From assembly GCA_050084515.1 (NCBI GenBank), contig CM114273.1, positions 18,290,001-18,354,000 on the forward strand: a stretch of DNA of 64,000 nt. The letters are read 5' to 3'. The DNA is from Blasia pusilla (Eukaryota; Marchantiophyta; Marchantiopsida; Blasiales). The notes below the pieces were generated by a model that saw only the letters and a program-made list of their open reading frames with translations, was not told the origin of the DNA and did not search any database. Made by a program: the position numbers and the translations under genes. This document shows positions 32,787-45,478 of this stretch, one piece after another; positions within the stretch are counted from its first letter, which is position 1, and the number at the start of each line of letters is the position of its first letter.

Positions 32787-33263
32787 TCATATGGCTCATC
32801 TAGCAGATAGTGGTAGAATGGTCACAATAATTGAAGGTTAGGCCAAGACTATTAGCATATTTCAATTGCGCTTCCGTTGGAGGTATGAACTAGACATGAT
32901 CGTCTTCAAGAAGTTCGGGCATATCGTTAAGTATCATTCTTGCAAAATCAATGTGTGTTCTTGGTACCTGCCGACAATTATGTTAGCTTGCAAATTTTGC
33001 AATAGAAAATAGCAAGGAAGTGTTACATGTGGCTACTAGGCCTTGTAAACATGCGGGGAATCAAATATCGAAGGACAGTATTCATATGGATATGTGTCAA
33101 CTTAGCAGCATTGGGTTCTCCTTAGTTGCAGAATCTAGTATTTTCCGCATGTGGCATCTTTGTAGAAAAATCAGGTCCAGCTTGTACTAGGGTAGGTTTC
33201 TTTCCATGAAGCTTACGAAAGCTCTCATAAGAAAACAAACGATATTCAGAAAAAAGAGGGACT

Positions 33264-33905
33264 TTATACAATTAGAGCACCTTTTTGGCTGAACGCTTGA
33301 AAATATTCAGGCTTGATCTGACCTACAATTCTTAGTTGAGACCTGAATTTAACTCTGGAAAATATCACATACAACATTCCAAGTGCAAAAACCTCCTTAA
33401 TCACAAGTAGGCATTTCCTTGAAATAGTAGGTCCTTGGCTTTTGTGACTTGTAATTGCATTTCCTAATGCTAGTGAAAAAGACCGTTTTGTGAACTTTTG
33501 GCATGATCCATACCTCCTAAGTGTGGAAAATTTGGATCTTCTTATCCTAATAATATCGTAATTTGAATCCAACTTTACAAGCACTGCAATGAGGAAGTCA
33601 TTTTTTAATACCAAATCAAAAATTGTGCCAGACGAACCTTCTTGTTTTTTGAGATCAATATTAGATGTCAAAAGTACCTTGCAGCCAATAGCAATAAATG
33701 GTATCTGATGAAATCTACTATCTGGCAACCAATGGCTGCGTTTCTGGAATATCAAGGGCATCTATTGCAATATCAATAGGAAGGATGTCACATTCTCCAA
33801 AGACTCGTCTTAAAGCAACAAGATTGAATTTTTTCACATCATATAATCTTTGCGTCATCACCCTTGGACTTCTTGGGATGTTTTGCAGGTACGCCAAGAG
33901 ATGAT
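33264..33905 (-). pseudogene. PIF1-family DNA helicase, C-terminal fragment
   Basis: The frame from about 33,905 reads VKKFNLVALRRVFGECDILP, matching the N-F-V-A-L-R-R-V segment of plant PIF1-like helicases. After a frameshift near 33,760 a 165-codon frame continues with IGCKVLLTSNIDLKK, AITSHKSQGPTIS (helicase motif V) and FALGMLYVIFSRVKFRSQL (motif VI), then closes at 33,264. PIF1-type helicases unwind DNA 5' to 3'; in plant genomes many copies belong to Helitron transposons. The ATPase motifs I-III should lie upstream but are not visible, so this is a truncated copy. No Helitron Rep domain or terminus was found. Confidence 0.75.
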
Positions 33906-36900
33906 AGCCACAGCATCGAGCGTGGTTCCGGGTACTGCACGTGGAGATGGCCATGGCAGTTCTATTTTCTAAGACGGGGTTGTACCATAGCAACCACCGA
34001 CATCCACGCCGGAGAGTCCTATCGTAGTCACGATGGAGACTTGGGAGCCAGATATGGGCCCTAATTTGACAAGAGGAGAGCAGCATCAAATACACCCGTT
34101 CCTTAGGTGTTATAGGAGTTGTTTTGCATTTAGTATGCATGATTTGGGTACGCTGAAGGGTCTAGGGATCCGCATTGAGTTGTCCAGTGACACGCCGATC
34201 TTCTGACGATCCTACAAGTACAGTGACATGGAGAGGGCTCTGATTCATAGTAGGAGCCAGGACTTGGTTGAAGCAGGACTAGTGGAGATGTGGCATGGAG
34301 AGTATGCATCTGCCACAGTCATGCCCGCCAAGAAGCATGTGCATGGCAACTAACCCAAAATCATAAGAAGATATAAAAGTCACAACCATTGGATACATGT
34401 AATCCCGAGATTTCATAGAATGATGCCCACCCTTCTGGGAAACACACTCAATAGGCCCTTCCTTCCTTAGTTCTCTTCTTCTCTCATAATTTCAAATTTT
34501 CCACTGAAGGCAAGAATGCATAAGGAGAGTGTCCACATACCCGTATGACCTGAGAAATTCCCACCGTCCATGCTACATTAAGAAATAATTTGGGAATCTC
34601 GGTTGAGAATATGATGAATGCTTACCAGGGCGGGGAAGATTTTGATTAGCAGTGATTGATTGTAAGAAGTTGAAAGTTGAGTCGGGATAGCGCACAAAAT
34701 CTGGAAGCAAAAGCTGTCGGAACAAAAGAGTGATGTTTGGGAAAGACCACATCAAAATCTCTAAAGCAAACGGATGCTTTGGGGAGCAAGAAATGATTCA
34801 AAACTTCAAACATTAGGGATACCAACCATATGTCAGGGTTATTGTGGGTACGGGTGAGACTGACAAGGGATGAGGATGAAATTAAGGATATGGAACAAGA
34901 AGCAAGAGATAGTAGGTCCGCGATTATGCACCAAAATAGAGAAGTATACAAAGGGTATGTCTGACTTTGTATCTGTATCGTTGTCGATAAGAATCATTCA
35001 AATAAGAACCAATCAAAGAAGAGCATCCTAACATGCAGCGATGAATCTCTCACACGTAATGGACAGAACTAGTAATAGCATATAAAAATAAAGGTGATTC
35101 TCCTTTACCGAATATTGAACCATTGAGTGCAGGCTTAGGTTTTTTCCCGTGGTCTATTTTTCCGTTTGCGTAGCGTAGCGCCCATCATCTGACTCGATAG
35201 CTGAATCCCACTCTTGTTGCCCTACATATTGGCCTAGTCTTCTACTTGACAAGTAAATATGGATGCTGACATGTAGCCTTCAATCGTAAATCATCTAGTG
35301 TCCAGAAACACCTAAAGCAACCAAATACAAAGAAATCGATAAGGTGATCGGTAAACTTAACCTCTAATCAATCACACATGCATGGACATTGAGAATACAT
35401 AAAGTGAACATCAAAGAACAACAAAAATCAAGCAAAAATAACACACCATAGTGACACACAAATAAAGATGGTAAAGGAATGAATGTGCAGCGTGACGTTA
35501 TGCATTGCATAAATTCGAGGAAATTCATATGCACATCATCTCTTATGTGCATGACTTGTGACGACCTTACATGTGGCCTCTCACACGAATCCCTAACATG
35601 GTTGCATATTGCACAAGTCCATATCGATAGTCTGCATTCTCTTTGCAATCCACATTGTCGTATCACCACACACCGTAAATGCGCAGTACATACATACGTG
35701 CTATCGTTGTGCCTAAATGCTTACCCCGTAGACCCCTAAACTAGGACACCCAAGGAAAACGTGTCAACATAAGATTCACATCCAGATTTTACGGACCCTT
35801 TATAGGGGCCGTAAATATAGATGATATAATGAAAAGATTCAACGCAATTAATGTTGCACATCTAACAAGAAAGATACATGGAGCGCAAAATCTTACATTC
35901 TCTAGCGTCTTCTACGTCGTCTAGTGCTTAATAATACCAATTAACTATCCATTATTTTTTAATCAAACATTATTTTACTAGTATAAGATGTGTGCTCTAG
36001 GGAATCCAGAGTGATAATTCTATTCAAAGTAATAGTCACACTCCTTAATTAATAACTCTTAAAAGATTTCTAGTTATGAAAACAAATCTCCCAAACTTCC
36101 ATCACTACTTGTACTTGGGCTCTCTCATTTCATGATATTTCCCATGATCTGGTTTATTATCAACCCTCGGTGCTTGTCACTTTGATATTGCTTCACTTAA
36201 CTACTATGAAAGAACTTTGGATTTGAGGTAGGTATGCTTCTTGAAGCAATCCTTAGAATGGTAACCTTTGATCTTGTAGTAGTCGTAGGATACAAGTAAT
36301 CAATAAGCTTTTTTTTGGGACTTTATTCTGCTTTTGAAGTTTCCCCTTCCTGTGCCAAAGTTTCGTCTACTTACAATATTATTGTGGTTATTGTTGTTCT
36401 TGATCTTGGTTATTATGTACGAATGTACTCTCTTCAACGCCAATCTTGTATGTTACAAAAGTTTAAGTTTAGTCTATCGCGCTCTCATTATTGATTCGCA
36501 CCCAAACACAATCCCAATAGCCACGGTTTGGGTCAATAAGCCTTCTGTGTCTTGAGTCTGGGTCCTCGGGGGTCTCATATCCACAAATATGCTCCATCAT
36601 ATGTGACAAAGTAAGAGGTTTTTTAATTGCATCCCTCACAAGACTTACTAAGATTTGTGGAAGAACAATACGGTTTAATTTATTTTATGGCGCTCTTAAA
36701 AGAACAATAGGATCTTTATATTAGTTTCCCTTCCATGGAAGAAGTTCACATAAGATAGGGTTAATACTCAAAAAATATCTATAATACATATTTATTGTAT
36801 AAAATTTATTTATATTTATTTCAAATTTAATTTTATATAATAATTTTCCTCCCTAAGTACGAAATTCTTTGATTCTTTGTAGGGAAATTTAGAGGGAAAA

Positions 36901-37901
36901 AGATGGTTTTTTTAAAAAGGTTTTCCCCCTTAACCATTTTCCCACTATTTCTCCCGAGTAGACTTGAACCGGGTTTGGATTTAGGGAAAACCTTCCAAGG
37001 AAAGACAAACAACGGCCACTTGAAAGAGGAGCTTGCAAGCAAGTTGCAAGCGGGTTGTAGGGAGGTTTGATGACCGAGCAAGCTTCAATCAATCCTTTGT
37101 CGAGTTCTTCCCGAATAGCGGACATGTTGAAAAGATTTCTTCGATCTATGATGACTAATACCTACTTGTGAAAGAGCTTGTGAAGCAGCTCAAGGCGTTT
37201 CTTTTTTTTCAATTGGATCTACATCCTCCGATACTGGAACCTCGAACGGACAGCCCGTGCTTCTCTAGAATGGTTCGTATACGTCTATTATTTTGGCTTA
37301 TTGTTGAAGTTGGTTCACCATTATTCGGCATTGGTCGGCTTATTGTTATCCACCCTCTTGTTTTCAAGTTGATTCAGGTAAGCATGTGACCTCTCTCTCT
37401 TTTGATTCACATTTGGTCGTAGGGGAAATCAGATTTGGTCGTGTAAGAGAGATATTTGCAACCTAATGCGCCCAACAAAAATCTTCCTCTCCTTGTCATC
37501 TCTCCGTTGTAGTCTTGTGCTTCTCCATGGAGCCACCATGCGCTTGCCTCTTGTAATGCCACCATGCACCAACCTCCAACGAGCACTCAACTGCAATATT
37601 CAGTTGCGCCCGTAGTTTTCCAACACTAAATGTATGGTTGAAAGCTGAAACTAATGTCGTCTCTTATGGATAGTTGTGTATAGAGTGATCAGTGAATCAA
37701 ATTTTGATGCTTGTTGCCTATCATATTTTAATCTTTGAGCTCTCCAGAAACACTTGAAAATTCACAACTCTCTGTGAGCGTGGTTGTCAAGCAAAATTGA
37801 CTACTCTGGAAATTCCCCATACAATAGTGCCTACTGTAATTTATCAGGGCAAGATTATCTATAAATCCAACCTTGTAAATTAGTTATCTTGCAATCCTTT
37901 C
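33906..37901. other. Non-genic stretch with weak TE-like fragments
   Basis: No intact gene is seen. A short minus-strand frame near 37,125-36,960 starts SAIREELDKGLIEACSVIKP and reads protein-like, but I cannot place it. The 34.1-36.8 kb part is AT-rich without structure that I can name. Confidence 0.35.
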
Positions 37902-38388
37902 ATGTCAAAGGACAGACTAACTCGAATAACCCAAAAGATATATTACACTATTGGCAAGGGAAAGGAGCGTGATCCTAATTGCCCAACTTTTTTTATTGAT
38001 GTTGGCAGTGATATCGCAATTTTGTTTGAATCTAGAGCAGACGTTGGCCCTTCCAAAAGATCAAAAAAATTCAAAGAAAAGGAAGGGAAATAAGACACAA
38101 CTTGCAGTGGAGGCAAGAGTTGCAAAAAAGGAGTATTGGTTGGGGAGTATTGTGTTTATGATTCAAAAGAATGGTACACATTGGTCAAGACGTTGTAGGG
38201 CCTTGGACTTGATGGACATGCATGTACCTCCTCTTGGACATAAGGGAAGCATTTTTTGTGTCATGTGTAATTGGTACAAGTCTTACGGCCATGGTAAGAA
38301 CAAAACCTTGTTCACTTATGATACAATAGATGTGCAATTGATTGATATTGAAATGGTGATTGCTAATGTGAACTTGACAATGAAATGA
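37902..38388 (+). pseudogene. Unrecognised coding-like fragment
   Basis: Two overlapping plus-strand frames read protein-like: first MSKDRLTRITQKIYYTIGKG, then, after a frameshift near 38,100, a segment with HWSRRCRALDLMDMHVPPLG and SIFCVMCNWYKSYGHGKNKT. The latter has a C-x2-C pair that could be part of a zinc-binding site. Likely a relic of a mobile-element gene; no family is recognised. Confidence 0.35.
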
Positions 38389-39088
38389 GGGGTACAAGAT
38401 AGAATATATAAACTTGATTCAGTTGACTTACATGCTTTGACTACATACATTCAGAATGTGAGTTGATCTTGGTGAGTTTTTTATGTTTGAGACATATTGG
38501 ATTCAATATTTTTGTGGATTGTGCTTAGAGTGTACTTGACACTCTTGAATTGTAAGTAGGTTAGTGGGAGGGAGTAGGCTAGGGGGATGACAGATTGGCT
38601 GATTGAGCTTCTTGCTCAATTAGGGGTTGAATCCCTCTCTATCATAGTGTAACGACAATATGTTAGATGTTAACTTAACTTGGTACTTTTATTTTCTTTC
38701 AAGGCCTTATTTATTTCAAGTGATTACTTTACTTAAAGAATTTTAGGGGTACCAAAAATGAAAAATGACTCCTTTGAAGTACATAAGGGTGGGAAAAAAA
38801 GTTTTTCACTTATAAGTTAGGGGATCTAGACTCTAAAACGTCGTAGGTAATGTAAAGCCTTTCATATAGTGACCTCACCCCCCCGAGTCTGGGTCTCATG
38901 AAATCCATCAAACTTAACAAATCTACATGGCATTAGATATATATTGATCCAAATTGGTCTAATTGGACTTGGCTTAATTGGTTTCAAAACTCCGACCCCA
39001 ACCTTAAAATCTATCATATCCCCTAAGTTCAATCCCCATAATTCCCAAAATAGGATTTAGGCTCCAAACTTCCTTGGAGACCCTTCCC

Positions 39089-39135
<47 letters not shown>

Positions 39136-42100
39136 AAATTGAGTCCTTGCTTCATCCAATTGCAAAGAATTCTTCTCAGGCCGCTTCTTATGGCCCTAAA
39201 CCTAAACTATGCTTGGGCATATTTTGGGCTTCTGTTTGTACATTTTTTAGGATCTCTAGTGTGTTGAAACCAACTTCTAAAAATGTTTCCAACCCGGCAT
39301 CATCCAATTATGTCTATTTATAAGGGGTGGTAAGCCTCCCTTAGATGGATCCTTTAAATTTATTTTTACCACTCCTTTATCCCTCTTCAACAAAGGTAAT
39401 TTACCAATCCAAAACCATGGGAATTTTCTATGCCCCTAATTCCCTCGTAAAATTTTCACGATGACTATCAGATCATGTCATCATAATTTCTCAACATAAA
39501 ACCAACCCCTAGTTTAATTAGGACATTCTAGATGACACCAAACCCCTTAAACTTACAATCTCTCATATCTTATAATGGGCAAGAGATTGTCATGATATTG
39601 TAGATGTCATGCTTTTTTTTAAATGAATTCGAGAGTTGTTGGCAAGTCAAACTCGCAAATTGTGTTGCAATTCAATTGTAAGTGAGACTCGTAATTAGCT
39701 TGTAGTGTAGGGTGAAAAATGAAAACTTTGGATTCCAGTGCAAGTTTGTTGCAAGTCAATCAATTTTGGGCAAAATACGAGCCAATTGCAACTACCTGGG
39801 AGTGTACTAAAACGGAACTTATTAACCACATTGGAATCCCAAATTGCAAGTCAGATTCCCAATCTTGAAAATCAGTTGCAAGTGCAGTATTTGCAAAGTG
39901 GCAACTAAATTGGAGTTGCATTGACACTAAGGTGACGCTCTTGGGGAACGAAAAGTTGTGGCAAATGTAGTAGTAAATTTAGAATGAGAAATATTTTTCC
40001 ATGCAATCTCCTAATTACTTGGAGCCCATTGAATCTATCTCAAAGATGAATTTATACATTGTTACATTTGGAGGCTAATGACTTAAGTTATCATATGAAA
40101 ATTTCAAGTGTGTGATTAATTATACCATTCTCTTCATTAGATTTAAAGCAAAAAATGAACCTTACTCGGACTTGTTTGTTTCTTTATACTATTTTAATTC
40201 CTTAGGTCTTCCAGGTTTTATTACTTGTTTTGATTATTTTCAAGAGATAAATCTTAAATATGTGTGTGCTATTAAGAAAAAATCATCCTTTGAAATTAGC
40301 AGTATCATGGTGTGACACACATCCACTTTTGAAGCCACATAGCTTCAAAACAAACATGGGTTTAAGATTTTTGTCTTTCAAAATTTTAAAATAAAGGGTA
40401 TTTTTGAAGAGTTCTAAATATCATAATCCAAATATGAATATAAAGACTACTTTTACAAAATTTTCTTATGTTGTTTTATCATGATGCATTGGATATACAT
40501 TCTTCTTGGTAATATATAGATATTCACCATAGAAAAACAGATTCTCACTCAAATATTTTTCTTTCCATTCACCCAATTCCAATTTTTCTTTAAAGTAATT
40601 CTCTTTCATTAGGTCAAGCGTCGTGTTAATTTTCAAAAAGGGTTTATTAAAAAAATACATAAAGTCCCTTTTTTCTTAATGTAAAATAGAGACCATGTTG
40701 TATAATGATAGGAAAAAATATATTTCTAGTGTGGAATTTAATATTTTTAAGAAAGAATCCCTTTCAAATAAAAACATCTCATAAGTTATTTGTCTTTTTT
40801 ATGATTAATGTAATTTTCATTTATATTTCATAAAATTAATTTTTTAAAAACAGGAAAGATAGTGCAAATTTTGCAGATTTGAATAAATTCTTCTAAGAAT
40901 CCCATAATTTATGGAGAGGAAATACATTCTTGATTGTACCATAAAAGGAAAAATGAAAGTTATTGTTACAACATTGTAAGTTGTTTGTTCTTTCTCGACA
41001 CTTAAACTATATCTTCCTTGAAGCTTTCAAAGACACTAAACGAGTACTTCAATACCCACGTGATGAATTGGGTTAGAATGATGCGATAGAGTAGAAAGTT
41101 GGCCTTTGGCCTCAAGAAACATGCAAGTTTTCAACAACTTAAGGAGAACTAGAAAACCTTTAAATACATGGAGAGCAGAAATTTTTTATTTCATTGTTTG
41201 TGTTAGGTGTTAAGCAATGTAAAATGCTATATGGATGGCATATGTCTTATCTCAAATACTGAAATCATTCATGTCAACTTTTCCCACTTTTTTTCAATTT
41301 TTTATTTGATTTCCTTTTATCATTAAGATCGTCTCATTAAATTCCTCCATTAACTTGATTTTTACAACTATTTCTTTTGTTGTATATCGAGGAATGTTAA
41401 ATCGTGTATCCATGGCGTACGTAATTTTTTACTTTTCCACTTACTAAGGTTCACTTCGTCAAATTTCTTTCATTAAGATTTTATTATAACTTTTGGCCAC
41501 TTAAAAATTTAAAATTTTATTAAAATTAATATTTATGAAAAAATGAGGTTAAATTAAAATAACCTACTTAAACATATAAATTATTAATATGAATATAAAA
41601 TTCATGTATTCCCATGTGGATGTGAAACTTGTATTTATTTAAACTTATTTATGTTAATTGTTCATAATCTCGTTGACATCTCCTTCATATTTCGTAAATA
41701 TGAATATTTAATATGTACTTTCCTAGATTAAATTTCAATTTTATAATTAGAAATATTACAAGTAGAGTCTTTGGCCTTCTCCTTATATTAACGGATATCG
41801 GTCAGGAGATTCTTATGTTTTTTTTTCGCTTGTTTGACCATGGTATCATTTAATAACTCTCCTCTTTGACCTTTCTTTGTTGGCTCTTTGTCATTGAAAA
41901 TATCAAGTTAGTCTACTCCAAAGGACGTTTCAAGCGAATTCCCAGAAACTGCTTTTCCACCGATTAAATAAATTAAAAAGAAATCACGATATGATAATGA
42001 TTTCACACACAAAGTTGAAACGAAGAAGAAAAAAAAAAAAAAAAAAACTTAAGACGCGTACAAAAGAGTACCCATTTCCTCCAGGAGTTCGTTTTCGTTT

Positions 42101-43800
42101 TCGTTTCTTTTTCTACGGCTGTATTTAGTTTACACTTGAAGGCCCATTTTCTCTTCTATACTTTTCCTCGGAGGTCCACGTACTATTGAGAAGGGAGGTA
42201 AGAATTAAATTACAGTACCCTAAACCCTATTTTAAGCTTCATGAAATTATCCATGAAATGGGGTTGCTGAAATACTACGAAATTTAAGGTGTAGGTTTCC
42301 TTGATTGAAAACATCCACACCATATTTTCACGATTTGAAAAGCATAGCTCATCCATTTCTTCTTTTCTTGATTCTCAAGATTCCAACTTAAAACTCTGAC
42401 TCTAGCTTGAACGTAAGAGTTCCCGCCAAGCCCTCTTGTGCTCGTGCGCGGAAATCGTAAAGCCATTCGAGCCTTCGGGCCTTCGGGGCCGCTCGGTACT
42501 CCGTGCTTTGGGCCTTTCGGGTTCGAGTCGAGCCATACAAGCCTGAAAACGCTCGAAAAGACCGAGCCCTGGACCAAAAGATTAAGAGCTTGCCCAAAAT
42601 GATAAAAAGTATGAGCGGGCTAAAGGAAAGTTTGATGTGGCGTGGTGCTCAGCACCATCCCCCAATAAACCATTCTCGCGGGCCCGACACAAAATGGGTT
42701 GTAAGGCTCCGGATTATTAAAGGCTCCGGTGTATAGATAATACAATATATACAATATTTATCGTGGTCGGGAGTGACTGGACAGCGCTTTTCATAAAATG
42801 TTCCTCTGTGTACCATACTAGGATGATGGTTACAGCCTCATAATTGCGTGTAGCGCACCGATTCAATTATTTCTATCAACATCGAAGATTTTGTATTTGT
42901 CCATATGCGTAAACCCGAGGACGATTCATCTTTTTTTTAGTAGTTGATTTATATATTTTTGTTTTTAGTAGTTTATTCATATAGAAATATATTATATTTA
43001 TTTCTACAATGGTTTAGCGACGACCCACTTTTAGATGCCCTTAGATATTAATGATAAGAAATCTATAAGGTTTTCACTTTCATATTGGCCTGGAAAACGA
43101 AAATGCTAGTCGCTATACAGCAACGAAGCAAATACGCTTCGCGTATTCCGAGTTCGAAGGCCCACAGTGTAAAATTGCAAATTATTAAAAATAGTGTTGG
43201 ACAAAATATGAAACTTGAAAAAAAAAATGCAAAAAGGATAACGTTAATATTCCTTAGAAAATCCTCTTTAAAATAAATTTTTCATAACAACCAATAGTAT
43301 ATGTGTGCTAGGAAGTAAATTTTAATTCGGGCCAGGGGTTTATTTGAAAGTGTTAGATAGAGCGAAGAAAACTAAGTTCGAAAACTTCGATAAAAATGAG
43401 GATGAATTTCTTCCATGCGTTGCATAGATTGGATATTATAATACTTTATTGGAGAGAAAAGATCACTTCATACGTTGAAAAGAAAACGGATGGAGAAGAG
43501 AATAATTAACACACACATCCATAAATGGGGAGAAGAAAAAAAAAAACACTTGTAGAGGCCGTAAGTAAATATTAAAACAGACAACTAAGTCCAAGCCCAC
43601 ATGAAGAGGAAGACACTTCTTTTCTCTCCACTTTTCTGACCACGCTAAATTCACCAAAAGAAAGAATAAAATATTTATATATTTATTTATAGTGTGGAGT
43701 AGGAAATAAAGGAAGTCAAAATTTGTCTGGTACTTTTATATTGGCTTTACCTGTATTCATTTTATAATCGACTGTGAAGTATAGTAGTGGTGCACAGATT
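38389..43800. other. Non-genic AT-rich stretch
   Basis: No gene-like ORF. Contains a TA microsatellite (annotated) and an A-rich run at about 42,030-42,047. A GC-rich patch at about 42,410-42,580 produces overlapping short ORFs without domains. Confidence 0.45.
39093..39132. repeat. (TA)n microsatellite, 20 units
   Basis: Uninterrupted TA dinucleotides. Confidence 0.95.
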
Positions 43801-43803
43801 CAA

Positions 43804-43864
43804 CCCATGGGGCCTGGAGCTGCCAATGGGGCAACAATTTTGATTGGGCCCATGGGGCCTGGAG
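43804..43864. repeat. Direct repeat of 16 bases, 45 bases apart
   Basis: CCCATGGGGCCTGGAG occurs at 43,804-43,819 and again at 43,849-43,864. It marks the switch from AT-rich sequence to the GC-richer block on the right. Confidence 0.85.
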
Positions 43865-45478
43865 TATAATGTGTGTGCACAGAGTCAAACCACGATGAAA
43901 GGCTGCCAAGCAGATCCGGCCAGATAAGGTCAACTGGAGATCGCAGATGGGCCGCGGAGTGGCAGTGCAGTGTGAAAAACGAGTTCAGAAAGAAAGAAAA
44001 GTTCAGGAGCGATTTGACAAGTTCTGGAAGCAGTGCTGCTCTGCTGTTGGAGAGCGGCCGAATTCGCTGAAAGAGAGTCGGGAATCGGGACAGTTGAGAA
44101 TCGTCGTCCTCGTGAGAGCGCAGAGTCGTCACAAAGCAAAGCGTGTAAGTAACTCGTTCCACCTGCGTTGGGCTTCTAGGGGTCGCTCATGTGAGGGAGA
44201 GGAGTTGTGGCGTTCGACGTGCTTTCAGATGTCCTTTGCGCGGATCGGTTAACGCGAATGGACTTTATGTCAATCAATCCGCGTACTTTCTGAGGGAGGG
44301 CATAGTCTGCCGGTCCATTCGAGAGTGCGGATGGATTGGCTTTCGGGCCAATCGCTCATGAGACATGAAGGCTTTGGATCGTAGACTATTCTAACCACTC
44401 GGTCCCACACCTCGCGCACATGTGGATCGCACCTCGTGGAGGAGTCCAGTATCTACTTTCACGGTACGCAGATCGCATTTCGTAGAGCCCAAACATTGTA
44501 GCGACAAGTGTACACTTGTATCTATGTGTAAGCACGCACATCCTTGTCGAGGAGCACGTAACTACAAGGACAACAACCACAATACGCTTACAGACCGCAT
44601 CCAGACACGTATTTCTAGAAATTTCCATACATGGTGACAAATCCAGGAGATTGTCAGCATCAATCCCGGCTTCGAGTTTTACCGTATCCAAATTTCCGCC
44701 TGATACGGAATGGCGCTGCCAACCTCTCCAAAGACTGAGTGGGTGAACTTGGTAAAGAACAAATAATAGCTTTTATTGGCGTTCTCAGGCCCCTGAGATT
44801 TCAAAACACTGTCGATACAAGAAGAAAAGTACACCTCTTAGCTTCTGCAACTGAGACACCTGCAATAATGAGACTGAGCTACGTAGCAACAGCGTTCCAT
44901 CTTCACAGAGGTTACGTTCTCGTTGGCCTTAGACAAACCCTACATCTACAACGAGCCGCTCCCGAACCTTGTCCACTCACAGACACCTCTCAGAGGAATT
45001 GTTCTTGAGGCATTACATTTTTGCTTTCCTCACAGAGGTCTCATTTGGGATGTTTCAATTTGATCAGTTATGTGCTAGACTGTAGCTTATCACTAGGAAA
45101 CATCAAATAACTCTCTGTGGTTCTCTCCATGTATTCTCGTCTGGTTCTCAGGAAGTGCTTTTGGTTGATTCCTCGAATTCAACCCCAGATAGATATCAGC
45201 TCCTTTCGTGAGCAGTTTTGTGAGACACTGATACACCCTTTACTTGATGAAGAAACCAGAAACTCGCGTCCCAAGCCAATTGTGAAGCCAAATCAACTGT
45301 CGAGCTTGTTCACTCTCTTTCCCTTGGGTCCATGGTGGAACAAAGCCCGGCACTAAAATCTTTGCACACAAGCTTGTCAGACTGTGAGAGAAGCAACCTT
45401 AATCTCAAGAGCTCCGTTGAAAATAGAGCCCTGGATCGTCACCATCCCTGAAATGAAGAAGGAAATTTCTTCATTTCA
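43865..45478. other. GC-richer non-genic block downstream of the CHFR-like gene
   Basis: No protein is recognised. A plus-strand ORF at 43,947-44,252 is basic and featureless. A strong splice-donor consensus (GCGT|GTAAGTAAC) at about 44,147 follows a purine-rich, exon-like stretch, so a plus-strand transcript could begin here and converge on the CHFR-like gene. The right part (about 44,700-45,478) probably includes the 3' UTR of that gene. Confidence 0.35.
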
